A stretch of 50,345 bases of DNA from Candidatus Thioglobus autotrophicus (GTDB lineage: Bacteria; Pseudomonadota; Gammaproteobacteria; PS1; Pseudothioglobaceae): contig JAKUUR010000012.1 of the NCBI GenBank assembly GCA_022448455.1, forward strand, positions 1-50,345, given 5' to 3'. Both the position numbers and the translations under genes were made by a program. Positions 17,568 through 26,054 of this stretch are shown here, in pieces. The stretch's first letter is position 1; each line of letters starts with the position of its first letter. The notes beneath the pieces are model-generated. The model did no database searches. It was not told where the DNA came from and worked only from the letters and a program-made list of their open reading frames with translations.

Positions 17568-19729
17568 AATACATCTCCAGAACGATGTTTCTGAATTCGA
17601 GTTCCGAATGCCTGCGAAACCCTGTCAAATATAATTGCTAGGGCCACAATCGCAAGACCGTATAGCATTCCAAGTGAAAGGTATTGGTTTTGAACAGCCT
17701 GAAGTACCGGCAAACCTAAACCCGTCACACCAATCATTGAGGCAATCACAACCATCGATAAAGCCATCATAATTGTTTGATTTACACCTGCGAAAATATT
17801 TGGAAGTGCAAGCGGTATTTGAACCATAAATAAACGCTGCCTATAGGTCGCACCGAATGCATCTGCTGCCTCCATAGCTTCCTTATCAACCAAACGTAAA
17901 CCCAAATTTGTCAAGCGCACAATAGGCGGCATAGCATAGATACAAACCGCAATCAAACCAGGAACCTTACCTATACCTAGCAACATAACGACAGGTATTA
18001 GATAGACAAAAGAAGGAATCGTCTGCATGATGTCAAGTACCGGTGTAATCATTAACTGAGCTCTGTCAGACCGTGACATCCATATTCCAATGGGTATCCC
18101 AACCGTTAGACATATCAGAGTAGCAGTCGCTATCATAGTTACTGTAGAGATCATAGGAGTCCACATGTCAAGGAATCCAATAGCAAAGAAACCTAGTATT
18201 ACTCCCACTGTCACCTTCAAGCTTCTGGAACCAAGCCAGGCTAGTGCACCTGCACCTAATAAAAAAACAGGCCAAGGTGTGGCAAGCAATAGCTGTTCAA
18301 ATCGAGCTAAAAAGAATAATAGTGGGTCAAATATTTTTTCAATAATATCTCCAAACTCTCTCGTAAAGTCCCTAAAGGCTGAGTCCACACACATACGTGA
18401 ATTCATCATCACATCACGAGGTATTGATATAGCGTTATTGACAAACAAAGAAAAGTCAGACACGTTAATTGCGTCACTTACCTGAGTCGATAAAGTCGCA
18501 AAATAATCTCCTTGAGTAACGGGGTCAACTGATTGAGCAGACTCAAATTGAGTTTCAATATTTTGAGACAATTTACTGATAGTTGCTGACAAAGCTTCTG
18601 GGTCAGTAGAACGAACGGACATATATGTTCTATCAAGCCTTTGCACTACCTTATCAAGATTAGCGATTACACCAACCTTTATTTCTGCATAATTACCAGC
18701 CTCATACTGAGCCGCTATGTCGATTACTTTTGCACCTAGCTCATTTGTTTTATTAACTAGTGGCATTAATACGTTTTCAACTATACTGACATCACCCCTT
18801 ATAGAGGCTTCTTTGACCGCTCTAGAGAGAGCCTCAGGATCGTTTACTAAAGGCATTAAGTTTGATACAATCTCGTTACTATCAACCATGTCTTGTACTT
18901 TTGCATGGGTTGTGATACTCAACTCATCCAAACTGAAAATCATATCTTTAGAACCAGAAAAACTCTTGTACGTCGAAGCTAAAGAATTTATCTTATCCCT
19001 TATTTGAGAAATTTGCTCAATGTGAGACTGAATTTCGATATTCGAATTGAGATAGTCGACCTGACCTATAAGTCCTCGAATTTTCTCGTGTAACGAGCCT
19101 ATCTGTAAACCTATATCACTCATAAACGATGTGCTATAGGTGTCTGCCTTATCAGCGTATTGTTGTGCCAACAATTCAACTTTATTAACAAGTTCGCTGG
19201 CATTATCGTTACTAACTAGATAGCGTGAGTTTTCCTCTATATCTTTTAGAAGAGGCTCTATATCCTTAAATATTGAAGTAAATTGATTAGGTGAATTTAT
19301 CGAATCAACCCTATTTGAGAGTTCTGCAACAGAATTGTTATAAGCCTCATATTGAGTGGTTGCGTTAGAGTTAAACTGAGCTCCAAGCTCCTGAGTTTTA
19401 TTTTCTAGGACTTGAGATAATAATTGAACTTTTTCAAGCAGTTCTGCAGCACTATTTACCTCAGTTAAAGGATTTGATTCATTTGATAACTCCTTTAAAG
19501 TTTTGGCTTTGACACTAGCTCGATCCGCGAGTTTAGTATAGTTATCAGTGATTTTGACTAGCTGAGTATAATCTGTCGCACTTAGAGCTTGTGACGTCAA
19601 GTCATCTGCTCTTTTAGTCATTGCTTGAATGAAGTTTAGGTCCTTATTGACAATTCTTAAGTCACCAATTTCAGCTGCCGTTGGAAGGCAATCCAATATG
19701 CTTTGTTTAGGTATCGGTCTAACTGCCAC
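17564..19729 (-). CDS. proW: ProW-type permease with a large helical N-terminal extension
   Basis: The last 270 or so residues (about 455-721) are a normal ProW permease. They have several membrane segments, DIMQTIPSFVYLIPVVMLLG, and the ATPase-contact EAA loop EAADAFGATYRQRLFMVQIP (620-639). Residues 1 to about 450 are not normal: E. coli ProW has about 100 residues before the membrane part. The extension is polar, rich in Ala, Asp, Glu, Leu, Asn and Ser, and looks helical or coiled-coil. Similar units recur at 93-115, 177-199 and loosely at 53-75, and DPEALS occurs at 297 and 376. No signal peptide is seen. The frame is continuous with no internal start that would separate the parts. Confidence 0.9.
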   Translation of the reverse strand: MAVRPIPKQSILDCLPTAAEIGDLRIVNKDLNFIQAMTKRADDLTSQALSATDYTQLVKITDNYTKLADRASVKAKTLKELSNESNPLTEVNSAAELLEKVQLLSQVLENKTQELGAQFNSNATTQYEAYNNSVAELSNRVDSINSPNQFTSIFKDIEPLLKDIEENSRYLVSNDNASELVNKVELLAQQYADKADTYSTSFMSDIGLQIGSLHEKIRGLIGQVDYLNSNIEIQSHIEQISQIRDKINSLASTYKSFSGSKDMIFSLDELSITTHAKVQDMVDSNEIVSNLMPLVNDPEALSRAVKEASIRGDVSIVENVLMPLVNKTNELGAKVIDIAAQYEAGNYAEIKVGVIANLDKVVQRLDRTYMSVRSTDPEALSATISKLSQNIETQFESAQSVDPVTQGDYFATLSTQVSDAINVSDFSLFVNNAISIPRDVMMNSRMCVDSAFRDFTREFGDIIEKIFDPLLFFLARFEQLLLATPWPVFLLGAGALAWLGSRSLKVTVGVILGFFAIGFLDMWTPMISTVTMIATATLICLTVGIPIGIWMSRSDRAQLMITPVLDIMQTIPSFVYLIPVVMLLGIGKVPGLIAVCIYAMPPIVRLTNLGLRLVDKEAMEAADAFGATYRQRLFMVQIPLALPNIFAGVNQTIMMALSMVVIASMIGVTGLGLPVLQAVQNQYLSLGMLYGLAIVALAIIFDRVSQAFGTRIQKHRSGDVL

Positions 19730-19740
19730 TTGTCACTCCA

Positions 19741-19779
19741 ATAAAAAATTGCCCGTAATCTTATAATCTACGGGCAATT
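19741..19779 (-). terminator. Hairpin with T-run between proX and proW
   Basis: On the minus strand an 11-bp stem (AATTGCCCGTA with TACGGGCAATT, arms at 19769-19779 and 19747-19757) encloses an 11-base loop and is followed by T-rich sequence. Its place just after proX suggests partial termination. That would give more binding-protein transcript than permease transcript, as is common in such operons. Confidence 0.8.
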
Positions 19780-19816
19780 AAATACTACTTTTTAATTTAC
19801 TACTATAGTGAAGCTA

Positions 19817-20824
19817 TTATAGTGAAGCCTCAACTGTGGCAGCTACATCAGCGTCAACCCATGCCTTCCATACATCTGTATGATTCGAAAGAAAATGAGT
19901 AGCAGCATCAGCTCCAGTGCCACCAGTCTCACCCATCCAAACAAGCATAGAGTTCATGATAGTACCAGGCCATGTACGTGCTGCAAAGTAGTCCATACCC
20001 TCTGATGGTCCGTTATAGAAAAAATTGTCACTCAACAAAGTGTTGACACGTGACTCAGTCCATCCAGACACCTGAGGATCAGCACAACCATCATAACCAA
20101 ACGCAATACAACCATCCCAGTTATCAGCACCGGCAAACGCTCCCATGTCAAGCTTCCTGAGGTCATATTTACCAACCAATGAAGTCGGGCTCCAGTAGTA
20201 ACCAAACCAGTTTTCACCTTGCTCAGAGGCCTTGGCAATGGAACCATCAAGACCAGCTGCAGTACCAGGATCACCTAGTACCCATCCTTTGTCAGCCATT
20301 CCATGGGCTCTGAAAAGACTTTGGCTTGCTAACTGACAACCCCAACCAGCAGGACAACCCATAAAGAAACCCTTAGAGGGGTCTTCTTTGTAAGGGAATA
20401 AATCAGGTCGAGCTATAACATCTTCGACTGTAACTAGTTCTGGGTTTGCGTCTTGAGTATAAGGTGTAATCCACCAACCCTCACCTAGACCGCTCATTGG
20501 CGCTGAATTACCAATATGTATTCTACCTGCTCCAACTGCACTATCAACTAGTGTAGCCATCGCATTAGCCCATATTTCTGGAGCCACGTCCGGCTCCCCT
20601 TTCGCATCCATTGAAGCCCATGTAGTCATTGTAGCACCAACTACAAGCTCAACTTCGCAGCCCATTGCCGTCAAAACAGCTTTATCGACATGAGCCATCA
20701 AAGATGCCGAAGGCCAGTTCATGTCTGCAATGGTGATTTTGCCACAAGCAGCATTTGAGGTTGTGCTTAACAAAAATGCAGCAGCAACAGCTCCAAACAC
20801 TTTCGTGGAAAATTTAATATTCAT
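19817..20824 (-). CDS. proX: Glycine betaine/proline-type ABC substrate-binding protein ProX
   Basis: This periplasmic binding protein feeds the ProVW importer. From the ATG at 20824 it has a signal peptide (MNIKFSTKVFGAVAAAF..., cleavage near SNA-A) and is 335 residues long. The mature part has ITIADMNWPSASLMAH at its start, then GLGEGWWITPYTQ and DNWDGCIAFGYDGC, rich in aromatic residues that could form a cation-binding box for quaternary amines. AGGAGA lies 7-8 bases upstream of this start, which rules against the ATG 19 codons earlier. The exact ligand (betaine, choline, DMSP, proline) is not fixed by sequence. Confidence 0.93.
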   Translation of the reverse strand: MNIKFSTKVFGAVAAAFLLSTTSNAACGKITIADMNWPSASLMAHVDKAVLTAMGCEVELVVGATMTTWASMDAKGEPDVAPEIWANAMATLVDSAVGAGRIHIGNSAPMSGLGEGWWITPYTQDANPELVTVEDVIARPDLFPYKEDPSKGFFMGCPAGWGCQLASQSLFRAHGMADKGWVLGDPGTAAGLDGSIAKASEQGENWFGYYWSPTSLVGKYDLRKLDMGAFAGADNWDGCIAFGYDGCADPQVSGWTESRVNTLLSDNFFYNGPSEGMDYFAARTWPGTIMNSMLVWMGETGGTGADAATHFLSNHTDVWKAWVDADVAATVEASL

Positions 20825-20864
20825 ATTTCTGTCTCCTAAAGTTTTTTTTATATATAAGAATTCA

Positions 20865-20879
20865 GAATGAGAATCATTC
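20865..20879. promoter_or_regulatory. Fur-box-like operator at the proX promoter
   Basis: GAATGAGAATCATTC is an inverted repeat with 6-base arms around GAA. Its core AATGAGAATCATT (20866-20878) differs by one base from the Fur-box core and from the site upstream of livJ. It lies 13 bases downstream of the proX -10 box, over the expected transcription start, and 40 bases before the proX ATG. That is where a repressor would sit. Confidence 0.6.
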
Positions 20880-20892
20880 AATCTGAACCCTG

Positions 20893-20898
20893 ATTATA
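20893..20898 (-). promoter_or_regulatory. -10 element of the proX promoter
   Basis: The minus strand reads a perfect TATAAT here, about 70 bases before the proX start codon. No good -35 is seen at the right spacing, only T/A-rich sequence, so the promoter may depend on an activator. Confidence 0.5.
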
Positions 20899-21064
20899 TC
20901 AACTCAAATATACATTTTTAATTTTTTTGCGCTTTTTTTGCAATAATAATTAAAACATGTATTGAATAAATTTGAACAAATAAGTTCACTATATATCAAA
21001 AAAAATTATCGATTTGACTACTACAATAGGTAGTTTTAATTCTATTAACAGGTAGTTAAAGAAC

Positions 21065-23650
21065 TTATGAATCTACTTCTGGTTGATTTTCTGATTCCGA
21101 CTCTTCATCAGATTCAGCAATCTTTGCCACCGAAACTAGCTCTTCATTTTTAGCGATATTGATTAGTGTGACACCCTGAGTATTTCGTCCAATAATTGAA
21201 ACGTCAGCCGCTCTTGCTCTAACCAAAGTTCCTTTATTTGAAATAAGCATCATTTCATCATCGTCAGTGACCTGTATGGCACCAACAACTTGACCATTTC
21301 GATCAGAAGTCTTTATCGAAATAACACCAGAACCACCTCTTGCCTGGGTTCGATACTCACCAAGTTGCGTTCTCTTTCCATAACCCTTTTCAGTTGCAGT
21401 TAGAATGGGATCAGTAGACTCAGCAACAATTAAAGAAACTACTTTGTCATTAGTGGCTAACCTAATACCTCGAACACCGATTGCTGTCCTGCCAACTGTA
21501 CGAACGTCGGACTCTTTAAAACGTATTGATTTACCTGCTGATGAGAACAACAAGATGTCATGCTTACCAGCAGTAATTTCTACACCAACCAATTTATCAT
21601 CATCTCTCAGCTCAATAGCAATAATGCCACCCTTTCTCGGACGAGAGAAGTTACTTAGTGAAGTTTTTTTGCATGTACCACTACTGGTCACCATAAACAC
21701 AAACTCCTCTTCACTAAACTCTTTGACTGGCAAGATTGCATTGATTGATTCATCTTTCTCCAGCGGCAGTAAGTTAATAATTGGTTTACCTCTTGATATG
21801 CGTGAAGCCATAGGAAGCTCATAGACTTTTAACCAATGAACTTTCCCGCTCGAAGAGAAGCACAGAACTGTGTCATGTGAGTTCGCTATAAATAGTTGGT
21901 CTACAAAATCTTCATCTTTCATTTTTGTAGCAGCTTTGCCTTTACCGCCACGACGCTGGGCATGATAGTCACTCAGTGACTGAGCCTTAACATAGCCACC
22001 ATGAGACAAGGTAACAACACGGTCTTCTTGTGCTATTAAGTCCTCTAATGTGAGATCTATCTTGTTTTCAATGATTTCAGTCATCCTAGTTGTACCAAAA
22101 TTATCTCGAATTTCTGTTAATTCTTTGCGGATAACTTGCATCAGTAAATCGGGAGTTTGAAGAATGTCAAGGAGGTTTTTTATTTGTTCCAGTAGTTCAT
22201 TGAATTCATTAAATATTTTGTCTTTTTCTAGTCCAGTCAGTCTATGGAGTTTTAAATCAAGAATGGCTTGTGCTTGCTTCTCTGACAATTGATAGTCACC
22301 GTTCTTTTGCAGACCTAATCCTGGCTCTAAATCCTGAGGCTTGAATTGAGCCATATCTCTTTTACCAATCAACTCTTTTATCACTGAGCCTTGCCAAGTG
22401 CGAGAAATTAAACCTTCCTTAGCTTCAGTTGGATTGGCTGCCGCCTTGATGAGTTCGATAATGGCATCAATATTGAAAAGAGCAACCGACAAACCCTCCA
22501 ACAAATGGGCCCGATCTTTTGCCTTGTTGAGTTCAAAGATAGAACGCCGAGTGACCACCTCTCTTCTATGGGCAATAAAGGCATCTAAAATCGACCTAAG
22601 GTTCATTAATTTTGGCATTCCATGATCGATGGCGACCATGTTGATACCAAAAACAGTTTGCATTTCTGTTAGTTTGTAGAGATTATTAAGCATCACTTCT
22701 GGTACTTCACCTCGACGTAGCTCGATAACCATACGCATGCCATCCTTGTCTGATTCATCTCTGAGACCAGTAATGCCATCAATCTTCTTTTCCTTGACCA
22801 GCTCAGCAATCTTACCAATCAGTCTGGCTTTGTTGACTTGATAAGGTAATTCTGTGACAACAATGCTTTGTTTGTCTTCTCCCTCAACATGTGACCTTGA
22901 TCGTAAATAAATCTTTCCCTTGCCTGTTTCGTATGCCTCGCGAATACCATCGGCACCGTTGATTATTCCTGCAGTTGGAAAGTCTGGTCCAGGTAGTATT
23001 TCTAAAAGCTCATCGACTGTAACTTGATCGTTGTCGATGACTTGAAGACAGACCTCAACAACTTCCGTAAGGCTGTGAGATGGTATATTGGTTGCCATAC
23101 CAACGGCAATTCCTGAGGACCCATTAACTAATAAGTTAGGTACGCGGGTTGGTAAAACAGTCGGCTCACTTTCTGAGCCATCATAGTTATCAATAAATTC
23201 AACTGTATCTTTATCTAAATCCCTAAGAAGTTCATGAGACAACTTAGTCATACGAATTTCAGTGTAACGCATCGCCGCCGCGCGATCACCGTCTATGGAG
23301 CCAAAATTACCTTGACCATCAACAAGAGTTTTGCGCATCGAGAATGGTTGCGCCATTCGCACTATCGTGTCATAAACTGCAGTATCTCCGTGAGGGTGAT
23401 ACTTACCAATCACATCACCGACAATTCGTGCAGATTTTTTGTAAGACTTGTTATAGTCATTTCCGAGCACATCCATGGCATAAAGGACACGCCGGTGGAC
23501 AGGCTTCAAGCCATCTCTAACATCTGGCAATGCCCTACCAACAATGACACTCATTGCGTATTCCAAATAGGAACCACGCATTTCATCTTCTATCGTTACT
23601 ATAGGGTATTTTGGTTCAAAAAGTTTTTGAGAATCGGCATTGTCAGACAT
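21065..23650 (-). CDS. gyrA: DNA gyrase subunit A
   Basis: GyrA is the breakage-reunion subunit of gyrase. The catalytic tyrosine is Y129 in [10 protein letters not shown]. The quinolone-resistance region reads [12 protein letters not shown], with T90 and D94 matching E. coli S83 and D87. The GyrA box QRRGGKG, found in gyrase but not in topoisomerase IV, is present and followed by the beta-pinwheel domain. An acidic tail ([16 protein letters not shown]) ends the 861-residue protein. gyrB is not nearby. The gene follows aroG after about 100 bases. Confidence 0.97.
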   Translation of the reverse strand: MSDNADSQKLFEPKYPIVTIEDEMRGSYLEYAMSVIVGRALPDVRDGLKPVHRRVLYAMDVLGNDYNKSYKKSARIVGDVIGKYHPHGDTAVYDTIVRMAQPFSMRKTLVDGQGNFGSIDGDRAAAMRYTEIRMTKLSHELLRDLDKDTVEFIDNYDGSESEPTVLPTRVPNLLVNGSSGIAVGMATNIPSHSLTEVVEVCLQVIDNDQVTVDELLEILPGPDFPTAGIINGADGIREAYETGKGKIYLRSRSHVEGEDKQSIVVTELPYQVNKARLIGKIAELVKEKKIDGITGLRDESDKDGMRMVIELRRGEVPEVMLNNLYKLTEMQTVFGINMVAIDHGMPKLMNLRSILDAFIAHRREVVTRRSIFELNKAKDRAHLLEGLSVALFNIDAIIELIKAAANPTEAKEGLISRTWQGSVIKELIGKRDMAQFKPQDLEPGLGLQKNGDYQLSEKQAQAILDLKLHRLTGLEKDKIFNEFNELLEQIKNLLDILQTPDLLMQVIRKELTEIRDNFGTTRMTEIIENKIDLTLEDLIAQEDRVVTLSHGGYVKAQSLSDYHAQRRGGKGKAATKMKDEDFVDQLFIANSHDTVLCFSSSGKVHWLKVYELPMASRISRGKPIINLLPLEKDESINAILPVKEFSEEEFVFMVTSSGTCKKTSLSNFSRPRKGGIIAIELRDDDKLVGVEITAGKHDILLFSSAGKSIRFKESDVRTVGRTAIGVRGIRLATNDKVVSLIVAESTDPILTATEKGYGKRTQLGEYRTQARGGSGVISIKTSDRNGQVVGAIQVTDDDEMMLISNKGTLVRARAADVSIIGRNTQGVTLINIAKNEELVSVAKIAESDEESESENQPEVDS

Positions 23651-23754
23651 ACAATAAACCTATTAAGAGAACTAGATTTTATTTTACCCTAGATGAGCTA
23701 AAAACATACCAAAAAATTAGCCATTTTGAGCAAAGAAAAGGTAAAAAAATTGTT

Positions 23755-24810
23755 CTAATTGTTGCGAACTTTGACTGACTTTGCAAGAGCACGTAAAAGC
23801 TCTTCAGTGTCATTCCAACCAATACAGCTATCAGTAATACTGACCCCGTATTTTAGTGAAGATAATGGCCCTACTTCTTGATTACCTTCATTAAGATGGG
23901 ATTCAATCATGACGCCAAAAATTGACTTCGAACCATTCTCAATTTGAGAGGCAACATCAGCACCAACCTTTAATTGATTTTTAAATTTCTTTTCAGAGTT
24001 TGCATGAGAAAAATCTACCATTACTTTTGAGACCAATCCCTTACTTTTTAATCTCTCACAGGTCCTTTCAACTTGTTCTTTAGAGTAGTTGGTCCCATCT
24101 TTACCTCCCCTTAGAATAATATGAGTCGTTTCATTACCTAAAGAGTTAAAGTGACTAATACCACCGTCCTTATTTACCGACAGAAGATGATGAGGGCTAT
24201 TGGCTGACAAAATAGCATCAATTGCAATGTCTAAAGAACCACTGGTGCCATTTTTAAAACCCACAGGACAAGATAAAGCTGAAGCCAACTCTCTGTGGGA
24301 TTGACTTTCTGTTGTTCTTGCACCGATAGCGCCCCACGAAATTAAATCAGAAAGATATTGAGGAGTCAGTACATCTAGATACTCAACACCAACTGGCATA
24401 TCTATCTCACCCAGATCTGAAAGTAATTTTCTAGCTGTAGCAAGGCCCTTATCAATATCAAAACTCTCATCCAAGTAGGGGTCATTAATTAAACCTTTCC
24501 AGCCAACAGTTGTTCGTGGTTTTTCAAAATATACACGCATCACAATAAAAAGATCTTCATCCAACTCTTCTTTTAATTTCAAAAGCTTGTTGGCATATTC
24601 TATTGCAGCCTTGGTATCATGAATTGAACAAGGACCAACAAGAACCATAAGACGCCCGTCTCTACCATAAAGTATTTCTTTAATAACTTGTCTTGCACTA
24701 AAAACACCCTTTGAAGCCTTTGCAGATTGCGGAAATTTTTTTATTAGGGTATTGGGTGACACCATAGGTGCGCTCGATATTATTCGAACGTTGTCAGTAT
24801 TGTATTTCAT
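23755..24810 (-). CDS. aroG: 3-deoxy-7-phosphoheptulonate synthase (class I DAHP synthase)
   Basis: This enzyme condenses phosphoenolpyruvate and erythrose 4-phosphate in the first shikimate step. Signature blocks are MVLVGPCSIHD, MRVYFEKPRTTVGWKG, GARTTESQSHRELASALSCP and MVDFSHANSEK. The 351 residues match the AroF/G/H family; which feedback isoform this is cannot be told, so aroG is only a convenient symbol. It starts 5 bases after folE2. Confidence 0.95.
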   Translation of the reverse strand: MKYNTDNVRIISSAPMVSPNTLIKKFPQSAKASKGVFSARQVIKEILYGRDGRLMVLVGPCSIHDTKAAIEYANKLLKLKEELDEDLFIVMRVYFEKPRTTVGWKGLINDPYLDESFDIDKGLATARKLLSDLGEIDMPVGVEYLDVLTPQYLSDLISWGAIGARTTESQSHRELASALSCPVGFKNGTSGSLDIAIDAILSANSPHHLLSVNKDGGISHFNSLGNETTHIILRGGKDGTNYSKEQVERTCERLKSKGLVSKVMVDFSHANSEKKFKNQLKVGADVASQIENGSKSIFGVMIESHLNEGNQEVGPLSSLKYGVSITDSCIGWNDTEELLRALAKSVKVRNN

Positions 24811-24815
24811 GAACT

Positions 24816-25607
24816 TTATTTTTTATTTGTAATCATTGCATATGCAGAATGATTATGAATAGATTCAAAATTTTCTGACTCAAGACAATAGTAATCAATT
24901 TTTTCATTGTTATTTAACTCAACAGCGATGTCTCTTACTATATCTTCAACAAAGGCAGGGTTGTCATAGGCTCTCTCAGTAACAACTTTTTCATCTTCAC
25001 GTTTTAAAACAGCATACAACTCACTTGAGGCTTTTTGTTCTGCTAGGTCAATCAAATCCTCTAAATATAGGTCAGACCCTTCTGAGGCTTTAGCTTCTAT
25101 TGTTATGTGTGACCTCTGATTATGTGCACCATATTTTGCAATGCTTTTTGAACATGGACATAGACTTGTAACGGGCACAACAACCTTCACCGATAAATCA
25201 GCCTTGCCGTCAATGATTTTGCCACTCAAGGTGGCATGATAGTCCAACAAACTTTCAACACCTGAAGATGGTGCAGATTTTTTACGAAAAAATGGAAAAT
25301 CAACAATAATATGAGAACTGTTTGAGTTAAGCTTGTCAGATACTGTCTGAACTAAATTCATGAAAGTTTGTACACTAAAGGCACACTCTTTTTCGTTTAA
25401 TATTTCAACAAATCTTGACATGTGAGTACCCTTAACATTTTCTGGTAGTCTAACAGTCATTGTAAAATTAGCCACAGACGGCAATGACTCTTGATCACGA
25501 TTAATAAAATTGATGGGATGTAATATATCCTTAATGCCGACTTCGTTAATGATAATATTGCGAACATCTGTAGTGTTTTGTGTATCTGGTAGGTGTTTAC
25601 TTTGCAT
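24816..25607 (-). CDS. folE2: GTP cyclohydrolase FolE2 (type IB)
   Basis: FolE2 converts GTP to dihydroneopterin triphosphate, the common precursor for folate and queuosine, and differs from zinc-dependent FolE1 in fold and metal use. The conserved LCPCSKSIAKYGAHNQRSH block contains the metal-binding cysteine, and the N-terminal region ends in LPSVANFTMTVRLPENVKGTHMSRF. The 263 residues are typical. It lies 5 bases after queD, which argues for a role in deazapurine synthesis as well as folate. Confidence 0.95.
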   Translation of the reverse strand: MQSKHLPDTQNTTDVRNIIINEVGIKDILHPINFINRDQESLPSVANFTMTVRLPENVKGTHMSRFVEILNEKECAFSVQTFMNLVQTVSDKLNSNSSHIIVDFPFFRKKSAPSSGVESLLDYHATLSGKIIDGKADLSVKVVVPVTSLCPCSKSIAKYGAHNQRSHITIEAKASEGSDLYLEDLIDLAEQKASSELYAVLKREDEKVVTERAYDNPAFVEDIVRDIAVELNNNEKIDYYCLESENFESIHNHSAYAMITNKK

Positions 25608-25612
25608 TTTAA

Positions 25613-25981
25613 TTATTCCGAATAAGTGACTGCAGATCTAGGTGTTTCCCAAATTAAGACTTCTTTCACTTTAACATTTTCATCGTTTGTCAATATAGCA
25701 ATCTCATCAAATAAATATTTGGCTATATTTTCAGCTGTTGGGTTGAGAACATCAAAAGGCTTAATTTCATTCAAATATTGGTGGTCCAACCTTTTAACCA
25801 CCGCCTTGGTTTGCTTCTTAATTTCCCGAAAATCAATTGCAATCCCTGATTCATCAAGTACTTGAGAAGAAACCATCACCTCTACTTGCCAATTATGGCC
25901 ATGAAGTCTCGAACAATCGCCAGGATAATCACGCAGAGAATGGGCAGATGCGAAGTCTGTTACAATTTTTAGGACGAACAT
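25613..25981 (-). CDS. queD: 6-carboxy-5,6,7,8-tetrahydropterin synthase QueD
   Basis: QueD turns dihydroneopterin triphosphate into carboxy-tetrahydropterin, the second step toward preQ0 and queuosine. Zinc ligands H14, H27 and H29 are visible, the last two in RLHGHNW, and catalytic C23 lies in GDCSRLHGH. The C-terminal ETPRSAVTY carries the conserved glutamate. The 122-residue length is standard. The two pterin genes are consecutive, 5 bases apart; queC, queE and queF are not in the window. Confidence 0.94.
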   Translation of the reverse strand: MFVLKIVTDFASAHSLRDYPGDCSRLHGHNWQVEVMVSSQVLDESGIAIDFREIKKQTKAVVKRLDHQYLNEIKPFDVLNPTAENIAKYLFDEIAILTNDENVKVKEVLIWETPRSAVTYSE

Positions 25982-26054
25982 TTTCGGAAAAATTGATAAA
26001 AAAGAGGATTATACCTGTTTGAAACTCAGAATTACACCCAGAATCAGTACTAGA

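Noticed and set aside
20825-20881. An upstream ATG adding 19 residues to ProX
   Set aside because: The extension would precede a perfect signal peptide and overlap the probable operator; AGGAGA points to the ATG at 20824.
22300-23650. Quinolone-resistance mutation in gyrA (Thr in place of E. coli Ser83)
   Set aside because: Thr at this position is a natural variant in many gammaproteobacteria and parC has the usual Ser and Glu, so it is no evidence of selection by drugs.
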